Source: an uncultured Collinsella sp. (GTDB taxonomy: Bacteria > Actinomycetota > Coriobacteriia > Coriobacteriales > Coriobacteriaceae). Taken from it: a stretch of 15,177 nt of DNA. The position numbers and the translations under genes were made by a program. Position 1 is the stretch's first letter. Every line of letters starts with the position of its first letter. The notes under the pieces were generated by a model. That model saw only the letters and a list, made by a program, of their open reading frames with translations, did no database searches and was not told the DNA's origin. The DNA is taken from the NCBI GenBank assembly GCA_902494625.1, contig CABUUB010000041.1:1-15177 (forward strand). Direction: 5' to 3'. Shown here in pieces: positions 6,940 through 14,370 of this stretch.

Positions 6940-7506
6940 ATGAATGAGATTTCCAACATACATGCGTTTGAGGACGAGGATTTTCTGCACGCTTGCTTCG
7001 TGTGGGGGATGGTCGTAGTCGGCGTGTTTGCCGTGTGCCTGGTGCCGGTGTTTATGCTGCTGGGCGGGCCTGCAGACTTGGATGCGGCTGACGCGGGCGG
7101 CTGGATGGCCGTCTTGGGCTGGATGGTCGGCTTGACTGCGGTTTCGGCGGCTTCATTTGCCGTGCACGAGCTGGTGCACGGTGTGTTTTTTAAGCTGCTG
7201 GCGCCCGCGGGCGCGAAGGTGACCTTTGGGGCGAATCGCGAGACGGCGATGATCTATGCCTGCGCCGAAGGCGTTGTGTATTCGCGCCGGCGGTACATGG
7301 CGGTTTGCCTGGCGCCGACGGTTGTTGTGACGACAACGCTTGCCCTGGGGTTTGCGTTTTCGGGCTATCCACTGCTGTGCTACCTGGCGGCCGGCTTGCA
7401 TTTGTCGGGCTGTGTGGGCGACTGGTATTACGTGCGGACCATTTTGCGCGACCGCCGCATTGTCGCCTGCGAGGATACGTCCTTTGGCGTGCGCTTTTTT
7501 GGGTGA
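6940..7506 (+). CDS. DUF3267-type membrane protein, putative zinc metalloprotease
   Basis: A 188-residue integral membrane protein with about four hydrophobic spans, near residues 18-42, 55-75, 123-145 and 146-165. The second leads into HELVHG (76-81), an HExxH zinc-binding signature placed at the membrane face. GCVGDWYY near 157-164 could offer the third ligand (Asp161), as in site-2-protease-like membrane zincins. The layout (HELVHGVFFK, then SRRRYMAVCLAPT, then GD) matches what I recall of the DUF3267 family, whose substrates are unknown. The upstream ribosome binding site is poor, so the start is less sure. The stop is only 10 bases before queH and overlaps its ribosome binding site, so the two are probably co-translated, though no functional link to queuosine is evident. 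Confidence 0.8.
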   Translation: MNEISNIHAFEDEDFLHACFVWGMVVVGVFAVCLVPVFMLLGGPADLDAADAGGWMAVLGWMVGLTAVSAASFAVHELVHGVFFKLLAPAGAKVTFGANRETAMIYACAEGVVYSRRRYMAVCLAPTVVVTTTLALGFAFSGYPLLCYLAAGLHLSGCVGDWYYVRTILRDRRIVACEDTSFGVRFFG

Positions 7507-7516
7507 GGAGATGTCG

Positions 7517-8092
7517 ATGAAGTCGTTGTTGCTGCATGCGTGCTGTGCACCATGCTCGCTTGAGCCGGTTCGCCTGCTGCGCGAGGAGGGGTTTGAGCCC
7601 ACGATTTGCTGGACCAACCCCAATATTCAACCGCGCGATGAATGGCAGCGTCGCTTGGACGAGCTGCGCCGGTGGTGTGCCGATGGCGACATCGAGCTTA
7701 TCGAGGCGGGGGAGGACCGTGAGCGCTGGGAGGCCGGCGTGGCACCGCTGGGCGCCGATCGGCCTCGCCGCTGTCGCGCGTGCTATGCCCTGCGCTTGGC
7801 CGAGGCGTGCCGCGTGGCCCAGGAGCGCGGGTTTGAGTTTGTGGGCACGACGCTCGCCGTCTCGCCGTACCAGCTGTTCGATACCTGCAATGACGTGCTT
7901 GAGCGCTTGGCGGCGGCACATGGGCTCACCCCGGTGATTCGCGATTTTCGCCCGTATTACCCCGAGGCGACACGCCGTTCGCGCGAGCTTGGCATGTATC
8001 GGCAGAACTACTGTGGTTGCCGCTTCTCGGCTGTCGAGGCGGCCATGGACCGCGCCCGCATCCGCGACGAGCGCAAAGCCGCCAAAATGTAG
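7517..8092 (+). CDS. queH: Epoxyqueuosine reductase QueH
   Basis: Reduces epoxyqueuosine in tRNA to queuosine, the last step of the pathway, using an iron-sulphur cluster; it replaces the unrelated cobalamin enzyme QueG. The 191-residue protein has the QueH (former DUF208) signatures in order: HACCAPCS at 7-14, CRACY at 86-90, SPYQ at 116-119 and YRQNYCGC at 161-168. Cysteines 9, 10, 86, 89, 166 and 168 are candidates for metal and redox roles. I chose ATG at 7517 because GAGGAG (7505-7510) is 6 bases before it; the in-frame ATG at 7511 abuts that site. It sits between the membrane zincin-like gene and queA (64-bp gap), and the neighbouring queA makes its substrate. Confidence 0.94.
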   Translation: MKSLLLHACCAPCSLEPVRLLREEGFEPTICWTNPNIQPRDEWQRRLDELRRWCADGDIELIEAGEDRERWEAGVAPLGADRPRRCRACYALRLAEACRVAQERGFEFVGTTLAVSPYQLFDTCNDVLERLAAAHGLTPVIRDFRPYYPEATRRSRELGMYRQNYCGCRFSAVEAAMDRARIRDERKAAKM

Positions 8093-8156
8093 TTCACTTG
8101 GGACGTCAGCCTGCTAGGATGTAGAGCGGACTTTAGCTATATAAGGAGAATCCGAC

Positions 8157-9374
8157 GTGTCTATGCGTACCGATGATTTTGACTATAACCTGCCCGAAGA
8201 GCTCATCGCCCAGGCGCCTGCCGAGCCGCGCGACTCCTGCCGCCTGCTGGTGGTTGATCGCAAAGGCTCCGAGACAGGAACGCCGCTAGAGCATGGCGGC
8301 ACCGTCGAGCACCGCATCTTCCGTGACATCATCGACTATATCGAGCCGGGCGACGTGCTCGTCATCAACCAGACGCGCGTGATGCCGGCTCGCCTGATTG
8401 GCCGCAAGACGGGCTCGGGCGGCGTGGTCGAGACGCTGCTGCTCAAGCGCCGCGAGGATGTTGACCCGCTGGGTCACGTTTGGGAGTGCCTGGTCAAGCC
8501 GGGCAAGCGCCTGAAGCCCGGTGCTCAGATTGAGTATCGTGCGGGTGGCGCCCATGCGCCCGAGGGGGCTCCCGTAGTGCTGACGGCCGAGGTCGTCGAC
8601 TTTGTCACCGATAGCCGCGGTGGCCGTCTGGTGCGCTTTGAGCCGGCCGGTTGCAACGCCGCCGGCGATCCGCGCACGCTCGACGAGGCCATCCATGCTG
8701 CCGGCCACGTGCCGCTGCCGCCCTACATTACCGATTACGAGGGCGATCCCGAGAAATACCAGACCGTGTACGCCATGAAGGAGGAGCATTCGGCTGCCGC
8801 TCCTACGGCGGGTCTGCATTTTACTCCTGAGCTCATGGCTGCTATCGAGGCCAAGGGTGCGAAGTTTGCCGCCGTCGAGCTCGAGGTTGGTATCGATACC
8901 TTCCGTCTGGTGGAGGAGGACGACCCCACGCAGCACGTCATGCACACCGAGCGCTATCACGTGTCGCAGGAGGTTGTCGACGCCGTGCATAAGGCCAAGG
9001 CCGAGGGTCATCGTGTGATCGCCGTCGGCACCACCGCGGTGCGCTCGCTCGAAAGCGCCTTTGACGCTGAGGCACCGGTGTCCGATCCGGCCGTGACGGC
9101 GCGCTATTTTGAGGGTCGCGAGGACGGGGCCGATACGCTTGGCCGCGGTGACATTGTGGTACGCGAGAACGCCACGACGCAGCTCTACCTCATGCCCGGC
9201 TCGACCTATCACGTGGTCGACGCGCTGATCACGAACTTCCATGTGCCGCGCTCCACGCTCATGATGCTCGTAAGCGCGCTTGCCACCCGCGACCAGATCA
9301 TGGATGCCTACGCCGCTGCTATCGAAGAACGTTATCGCTTCTTCAGCTTTGGCGACGCGATGCTCATTTGTTAG
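8157..9374 (+). CDS. queA: S-adenosylmethionine:tRNA ribosyltransferase-isomerase QueA
   Basis: Moves the ribosyl part of SAM onto preQ1 in tRNA, forming epoxyqueuosine at the wobble position of GUN anticodons. The 405-residue protein carries the family landmarks FDYNLPEELIAQ at its N-terminus, INQTRVMPARL near 70-80, GHVPLPPYI at 183-191, APTAGLHFT at 215-223, and FFSFGDAMLI at the C-terminus. It is longer than the usual 340-360 residues because of loop insertions such as residues 36-50 and 128-140; the core is intact. GTG at 8157 is the preferred start, since AAGGAG (8143-8148) is 8 bases before it; ATG at 8163 would be 14 away. The stop codon's last base is the first base of a repeat hairpin (9374-9400). 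It follows queH and probably forms one transcription unit with it. Confidence 0.95.
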   Translation: MSMRTDDFDYNLPEELIAQAPAEPRDSCRLLVVDRKGSETGTPLEHGGTVEHRIFRDIIDYIEPGDVLVINQTRVMPARLIGRKTGSGGVVETLLLKRREDVDPLGHVWECLVKPGKRLKPGAQIEYRAGGAHAPEGAPVVLTAEVVDFVTDSRGGRLVRFEPAGCNAAGDPRTLDEAIHAAGHVPLPPYITDYEGDPEKYQTVYAMKEEHSAAAPTAGLHFTPELMAAIEAKGAKFAAVELEVGIDTFRLVEEDDPTQHVMHTERYHVSQEVVDAVHKAKAEGHRVIAVGTTAVRSLESAFDAEAPVSDPAVTARYFEGREDGADTLGRGDIVVRENATTQLYLMPGSTYHVVDALITNFHVPRSTLMMLVSALATRDQIMDAYAAAIEERYRFFSFGDAMLIC

Positions 9375-9518
9375 TTACGCGGTTCTACGAACCGCGTAAC
9401 CAGTTGACGCTGCAAACCCGCCAGAGCGGCAATCTGCCTTTCAACTTCGGCGGCATGACCAGAAGGTCAATGCCGCCTCGTTTCAAGGCACCTTGCTCGC
9501 TCTGGCGGGTTTTCGCTG
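9373..9518 (+). repeat. 146-bp structured repeat, copy A (after queA)
   Basis: Copy A matches copy B (12602-12747) at a constant offset of 3,229 with two mismatches (9479 and 9502). It begins with a perfect 12-bp hairpin: GTTACGCGGTTC at 9374-9385 and GAACCGCGTAAC at 9389-9400. A long nested stem-loop follows: outer arms 9414-9428 and 9498-9512 (15 bp), inner arms 9449-9460 and 9465-9477 closing on AGAA. TTTT follows the outer arm, so it could end queA transcription. Weaker similarity to copy B continues to about 9570. The shared frames are not convincing genes. Confidence 0.9.
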
Positions 9519-9549
9519 ACTTTGCCAAGGCATCGGCGTCACCGTTGTT

Positions 9550-9594
9550 GGCACTTGGGGACGTTCCTTTTGTGCCGGCACTTGGGGACACTCC
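9550..9594 (+). repeat. Two REP-like GGCACTTGGGGAC motifs
   Basis: GGCACTTGGGGAC occurs at 9550-9562 and again at 9577-9589, followed by GTTCC and ACTCC. GGCAC (9550-9554) can pair with GTGCC (9572-9576). A third exact copy lies at 12840-12852. Such motifs recall palindromes left by REP-associated (IS200-like) transposases, but no transposase is in the window, so the link is inference. Confidence 0.65.
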
Positions 9595-9604
9595 TTATTT
9601 CAAG

Positions 9605-9643
9605 AGATTGGTGCAAGAGGGATAGGTTGCCTTGCGCCAATCT
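9605..9643. other. 13-bp stem-loop in the queA-coiled-coil gene spacer
   Basis: AGATTGGTGCAAG (9605-9617) pairs with CTTGCGCCAATCT (9631-9643) with one G-U pair around a 13-base loop. No strong U-run follows on either strand. It may be a degraded palindromic repeat. Confidence 0.5.
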
Positions 9644-9648
9644 AAATA

Positions 9649-9715
9649 AGTTGCGGTGAGATAGTTCTTGAATTGGCTTATTTGATGGCTAAACAGGAAC
9701 TATCTCACCGCAACT
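9649..9715. terminator. Long inverted repeat, possible terminator of the coiled-coil gene
   Basis: AGTTGCGGTGAGATAGTTC (9649-9667) is the exact reverse complement of 9697-9715: a 19-bp perfect stem, extendable by 3 pairs, with a loop of about 23 bases. It lies 27 bp past the stop of the minus-strand coiled-coil gene. On the minus strand only TATTT follows, so it is a weak intrinsic terminator at best; on the plus strand seven Ts lie at 9726-9732. It could equally be a mobile palindromic repeat. Confidence 0.45.
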
Positions 9716-9741
9716 GCGTTGAGCGTTTTTTTGCAGCTGGT

Positions 9742-11505
9742 TTACTTGCTCGCGAACAGCCAGACCAGGATGATCACTAGAATCACGGCGAGGATGCAGA
9801 CGATGGCGCCGGTGAATTTGATGCGTGAGTCGCGGGTGCGCTCGCGCACCGCGTCCTCGGTGGCCTCGAGCTGGGCGACTTCTCGCTCGGTCTCGGCGTG
9901 TTCGGCTTTGTCTCGGGCCAAGGATCCTGCTAGCGACTCAGTGATCTCTGGGTGGTCGTGCACCTCGGTCGCCTGTTCGATAATCGACTGCGCATGCGCG
10001 GCATCTGCTTGGGCGTTGGCTATGCTCTGCTCTTGGTCGCGGCGTGCCTTGTCCTCGGCAGCGATCTTCTCGCGCAGTTCGCGCTGGCGCGTTGCAGCGG
10101 CGGTTTTTGCGGTCTGCAGCTCGTCGCGCGCGGCATCGGCCTCTGCCGTCACGGCCTGATGGGCTCGCTTAGCGTCGGCGATGGGGGCTTGCGCCTGTTC
10201 GACGGCCTGCTCGGCTGCGGCAAGCGAGTGCTCAAGGTCGGCGGTAATGCGCGGGACATCTTCTTCGGCTTTACGCAGGGCATCTGCCGTGTCGGAGATC
10301 TGCATCGAGAGCTCGCTGGTGCGCACCGTATAGTTGGCGGGATTTGCCGAGGGATTGCGTTGCAGCTCGGCATACTCATGACGCAGCGTCTCGAGCTGGG
10401 CGCGCGTGGCGTCGACGGTTTGTTGTGCGGCCGCAATGCCGGCGTCTCGCTCGGCTTTCACCTTGTCGCGGATACGCTTGGAATCCTCAAGACGTCGAAC
10501 GAGGCGGTTGCCGGTCTCGCGAGAGCTCGCCTCGCGGGCCTCCACGGCGTCGAGCGCAGCCTTCAGGCGGAGCTCAGTCGCGTCATCCTCTGTCTTCATT
10601 TGTTCGAACTGACCCTTGAGCTCTGTCGCTTTGGCGGCGTGGGCATCACGGTCAATCTCGGCGGCCGCTGCAGTCTTTTGGGCCGTGGCAATCGCCTGGC
10701 GCTGGTCGGCGACGATCTGGTCGTAGCGGCCTGCGATATCCTGGCGCGTCTCGAGTTCCTCGGCCTGATCGGCAATGCGCTGCTCAAGTTCGGCCAGGTG
10801 GGCGCGGGCATCGGCAAGTGCCTTTTTCGCGGCGTTCATCTCGCGCATGGCCGAGGCACCCTGGGCGATAAAGGTGCCCACGGCGTTCGCAGTGTTCGAG
10901 ACAGCGGTCCCCAGATCGCGGCTCGCGGCGGGGGAGTGCAGGGCGGTCGGGCGAGCGGTGTCGGCAGCGTCCGCATCGGCAGCCTGCGGCACGGCGATAT
11001 TGCCGGTACCGCCCTCGATCACAGAAAAGCCTGCTGCGTGCGGATCGACCGCATCGGCGCCAATCGTGGGGTGCTCGAGCTGCAGAAACGAGGGCATGGT
11101 GCTGCCCTGGTCGGCGACCGGAGTCTCGCCGGGCACGAAGGTCGAGGCCGCCTCGGCGGCCTCCTCTTCCTCGGCATCAATATCGGCATCGGCGACGGCG
11201 TCTTTCATCGCTTTGACGGCATCCATCATGGAGTCCATGACGGCGTCGAGCTCTTCTTCCGAAGACACCTCGATGGGGCCTTCTGCTTGCGGGGCGGCGT
11301 CCTTTTCGGGGGCGTCGTCCTGAGCGGCCGAATCGTCATTTTGCTCGCCGGCATCTTCGGCCACAGGGAGTTCCGTCGCAGCGCCGTTATCCAGAGTGGC
11401 GTCGTCGACGTCGGTATCGTTGCAGGTCGCAGCGTCAGTATCTGCGGCGACGTCTGCTGAATCATCAATATGCTGTTGAGTCTGGGGGTCCAGCTCGTCT
11501 GTCAT
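9742..11505 (-). CDS. Acidic coiled-coil protein with C-terminal membrane anchor (function unknown)
   Basis: A 587-residue protein I do not recognise. Residues 1 to about 150 are very acidic and rich in D, E and A, probably disordered. About 200-560 is a long alanine-, glutamate- and arginine-rich helical stretch with heptad character, i.e. coiled coil, broken near NPSANPANYTV. The last 25 residues hold one hydrophobic span (FTGAIVCILAVILVIILVWL) ending FASK, so the protein should be tail-anchored with its bulk in the cytoplasm. There is no signal peptide or catalytic motif. I chose ATG at 11505 because GAGGAG (11520-11515) is 9 bases upstream; ATG at 11511 would be only 3 away. It is convergent to queA, divergent from the dehydrogenase, and lies inside the repeat-bracketed islet. 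A structural or scaffolding role at the membrane is conceivable, without direct support. Confidence 0.8.
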   Translation of the reverse strand: MTDELDPQTQQHIDDSADVAADTDAATCNDTDVDDATLDNGAATELPVAEDAGEQNDDSAAQDDAPEKDAAPQAEGPIEVSSEEELDAVMDSMMDAVKAMKDAVADADIDAEEEEAAEAASTFVPGETPVADQGSTMPSFLQLEHPTIGADAVDPHAAGFSVIEGGTGNIAVPQAADADAADTARPTALHSPAASRDLGTAVSNTANAVGTFIAQGASAMREMNAAKKALADARAHLAELEQRIADQAEELETRQDIAGRYDQIVADQRQAIATAQKTAAAAEIDRDAHAAKATELKGQFEQMKTEDDATELRLKAALDAVEAREASSRETGNRLVRRLEDSKRIRDKVKAERDAGIAAAQQTVDATRAQLETLRHEYAELQRNPSANPANYTVRTSELSMQISDTADALRKAEEDVPRITADLEHSLAAAEQAVEQAQAPIADAKRAHQAVTAEADAARDELQTAKTAAATRQRELREKIAAEDKARRDQEQSIANAQADAAHAQSIIEQATEVHDHPEITESLAGSLARDKAEHAETEREVAQLEATEDAVRERTRDSRIKFTGAIVCILAVILVIILVWLFASK

Positions 11506-11799
11506 AGGCATGTGCTCCTCATCGTTGTTTGTCACCCTATGATAAAGTCTCGCGCCGACATCCCGCGCGCTGCAGCAAAGTTTCAAAACGTGTTCGATGG
11601 CTCGTTTGGCTGACAAAAATTCGGCCTCTTTATCCAGTTCGTGCTTGACATTCCCTTCGCCGAATGACGTTGTGCCGTTCGCCTGCTGCGGTCTTTATTT
11701 TTCACTTGAACCCGCTAAAGTTGCATTTCAGCTTTTGGCGCGTGAAGTTGGATACGCGCAGTCGGCGGGCGTGCCCGTCGCGATTTGAAAGGACTTTAT

Positions 11800-12600
11800 A
11801 TGGGACTTTTCACTGGTAAGACCGTGATCGTCACCGGCGGCGGCAAGGCCACGCTTAAGGACGGTTCCGCTGGCTCCATCGGCTACGGCATCGATATCGC
11901 ATTTGCCAAGGAGGGCGCGAACCTCGTCATCACCGGCCGCAACGTCGCCAAGCTCGAGGCCGCCAAGGAGTCTCTCGAGGCCGAGTACGGTGTCAAGGTT
12001 CTGCCCGTTCAGGCCGATGTCTCGGCTGGTCAGGACAACGAGGCAGTTGTCCAGAACGTCATCGACAAGGCCATTGAGGAGTTCGGCCGCATCGACGCCG
12101 TCGTCAACAATGCTCAGGCCAGCGCCTCGGGTGTGACCATCGCCGATCACACCATGGATCAGTTTAACCTGGCCATTTACTCCGGTCTGTATGCTACCTA
12201 TCTGTACATGCAGAAGGCCTATCCGCACCTGAAGGAGACCAAGGGCTCCGTGGTCAACTTTGCTTCGGGCGCCGGCCTGTTTGGCAACTATGGCCAGTGC
12301 AGCTATGCTGCCGCCAAGGAGGGCATCCGCGGCCTGACCCGCGTTGCCGCCAACGAGTGGGGCAAGGACGGCATCAACGTCAACATCGTGTGCCCGCTTG
12401 CCTGGACTGCTGCACTCGAGAACTTCCAGGATGCCTATCCCGAGGCGTTCAAGGCCAACGTTCACATGCCGCCGGCGGGCCATTACGGCGATGTCGAGAA
12501 GGAAATCGGCCGCGTGGTCGTTCAGCTCTGCGGCCCCGACTTTAAGTACATGAACGGCGAGACCGTCACCCTCGAGGGTGGCATGGGCCAGCGGCCCTAG
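11800..12600 (+). CDS. Short-chain dehydrogenase/reductase (SDR) family oxidoreductase
   Basis: A 266-residue classical SDR that would oxidise an alcohol or reduce a carbonyl with NAD(P). The Rossmann glycine motif is stretched: TGGG at 12-15 and GSIGYG at 25-30 are separated by an insertion of about 8 residues (KATLKDGSA), unlike the compact TGxxxGxG. NNAQ (103-106) replaces the common NNAG. The catalytic set is present: Ser156 in NFASG, Tyr169 and Lys173 in YAAAK. The C-terminal GETVTLEGGMGQRP fits the family, as does the length. AAAGGA (11788-11793) 6 bases before ATG 11800 supports this start over upstream TTG 11785. The substrate is unknown; steroid, sugar and fatty-acyl substrates are all possible in this superfamily. 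It is the second gene of the repeat-bracketed islet, and copy B of the repeat begins right after its stop. Confidence 0.9.
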   Translation: MGLFTGKTVIVTGGGKATLKDGSAGSIGYGIDIAFAKEGANLVITGRNVAKLEAAKESLEAEYGVKVLPVQADVSAGQDNEAVVQNVIDKAIEEFGRIDAVVNNAQASASGVTIADHTMDQFNLAIYSGLYATYLYMQKAYPHLKETKGSVVNFASGAGLFGNYGQCSYAAAKEGIRGLTRVAANEWGKDGINVNIVCPLAWTAALENFQDAYPEAFKANVHMPPAGHYGDVEKEIGRVVVQLCGPDFKYMNGETVTLEGGMGQRP

Positions 12601-12601
12601 C

Positions 12602-12747
12602 AGTTACGCGGTTCTACGAACCGCGTAACCAGTTGACGCTGCAAACCCGCCAGAGCGGCAATCTGCCTTTCAACTTCGGCGGCATGACCAGAAGGTCAAT
12701 GCCGCCTTGTTTCAAGGCACCTTGCTCGCTTTGGCGGGTTTTCGCTG
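12602..12747 (+). repeat. 146-bp structured repeat, copy B (after the SDR gene)
   Basis: Same orientation and fold as copy A. The 12-bp hairpin is at 12603-12614 and 12618-12629; outer stem arms are 12643-12657 and 12727-12741. The change at 12731 (C in copy A, T here) turns a G-C pair into G-U and keeps the stem. It starts one base after the dehydrogenase stop codon and ends in TTTT, so it could act as that gene's terminator. Confidence 0.9.
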
Positions 12748-12930
12748 TCGGTACCATAACATCGGCGTTTGTGTTGCTGGCGAAAAAGTAGTCGTTTGGG
12801 ACGTTCTTAAATGCATTAGTCAAAAGGGGCACTCTTGCCGGCACTTGGGGACAGTCCCTAAGTGCCGACAGATTGGGACACTCCTTTGCAAGATGGCGCT
12901 GAAGATTGTCCCCGACGACTAGTCGTTTAA
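12748..12930. repeat. Degenerate repeat remainder with REP-like palindrome
   Basis: Similarity to the sequence after copy A continues in patches (CATCGGCGT at 12760-12768, then GGGACGTTC at 12798-12806 after an 11-base shift). At 12840-12852 GGCACTTGGGGAC faces GTCCCTAAGTGCC (12854-12866), a 13-bp palindrome with one G-U pair and a one-base centre. A weaker TTGGGACACTCC lies at 12873-12884. No gene is seen. Together with copy B this fills most of the 416 bases between the SDR gene and tgt. Confidence 0.6.
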
Positions 12931-12973
12931 TGCACCAGTTTCTGTCGAGTCGGTGCTTCTTGCGGGTTGCCCG

Positions 12974-12979
12974 TATAAT
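12974..12979 (+). promoter_or_regulatory. Candidate -10 box of the tgt promoter
   Basis: TATAAT matches the sigma-70/A consensus exactly and lies 37 bp before the tgt start. The -35 position about 17 bp upstream (12951-12956, CGGTGC) is poor. It implies that tgt has its own promoter downstream of the repeat rather than relying on read-through from queA or the SDR gene. Confidence 0.55.
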
Positions 12980-13016
12980 GGTTTGCGTATGAACCGCAAC
13001 CAAGGAGTTCCAGTTT

Positions 13017-14156
<1,140 letters not shown>

Positions 14157-14196
14157 AGGGCGACAGACACGCTTGCAGAGCGTGGGCAACGGCAAT

Positions 14197-14245
14197 GGTC
14201 GAGCGCCAGCCGGTCGTCGCATTCGCTGACACCGGCTGCGCGACC
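14197..14245 (+). other. Stable stem-loop in the tgt-LOG spacer
   Basis: CAGCCGGT (14207-14214) pairs with ACCGGCTG (14231-14238). The stem extends outward through GCGC/GCGC and GGTC (14197-14200)/GACC (14242-14245) with small bulges. A smaller hairpin, CACGCT/AGCGTG (14168-14184), stands just after the tgt stop. Together they suggest a folded leader or 3' UTR; no known RNA family is recognised. Confidence 0.5.
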
Positions 14246-14306
14246 GCTGACCGATAGCTTGCAAGTGCTTGATGCATCGTGGGTACCATACCGAATAGTT
14301 GATGCT

Positions 14307-14354
14307 CGGGCGGGTGTTTGACGCATCCCGACGACCCCGCCCGTTTTTCTTTTT
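14307..14354 (+). terminator. Intrinsic terminator in the leader of the LOG gene
   Basis: CGGGCGGG (14307-14314) pairs with CCCGCCCG (14336-14343), followed by TTTTTCTTTTTC. It would end tgt transcription, but it stops only 7 bases before the LOG ribosome binding site (AGGAG, 14361-14365). There is therefore hardly room for a promoter after it, and LOG transcripts probably must cross it. GATGC (14301-14305) can pair either with GCATC at 14274-14278 or with GCATC at 14323-14327 inside the terminator loop. Confidence 0.75.
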
Positions 14355-14370
14355 CTCGATAGGAGCACCC

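Noticed and set aside
8096..8108. CACTTGGGACGTC upstream of queA, similar to the REP-like motif
   Set aside because: It lacks the fourth G and the palindromic partner; a single short near-match is likely chance.
9385..9591. Minus-strand frames at 9385-9591 and 12614-13207 whose predicted proteins share the same C-terminal 40 or so residues
   Set aside because: The shared protein text is just the translation of the 146-bp repeat; the second frame also overlaps the start of tgt. No ribosome binding site supports either.
9952..11460. A 502-codon plus-strand frame opposite the coiled-coil gene
   Set aside because: Leucine/glycine/arginine-rich antisense shadow with no plausible start site; the minus frame has a ribosome binding site and coherent architecture.
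11645..11673. TTGACA at 11645 as the -35 box of the SDR gene promoter
   Set aside because: The -10 position 17 bp later reads CGTTGT, a poor match, and it is over 125 bp from the start codon; too weak to annotate.
14271..14300. Resemblance of TGGGTACC in the LOG leader to the T-box core GGTGGnACC
   Set aside because: The spacing and flanking bases do not fit the T-box consensus, there is no recognisable specifier stem, and the downstream gene is not an amino-acid or synthetase gene.
14157..14306. Possible tRNA or small gene in the tgt-LOG spacer
   Set aside because: Stem-loops are present but no cloverleaf with a T-psi-C arm, and no frame with a ribosome binding site.
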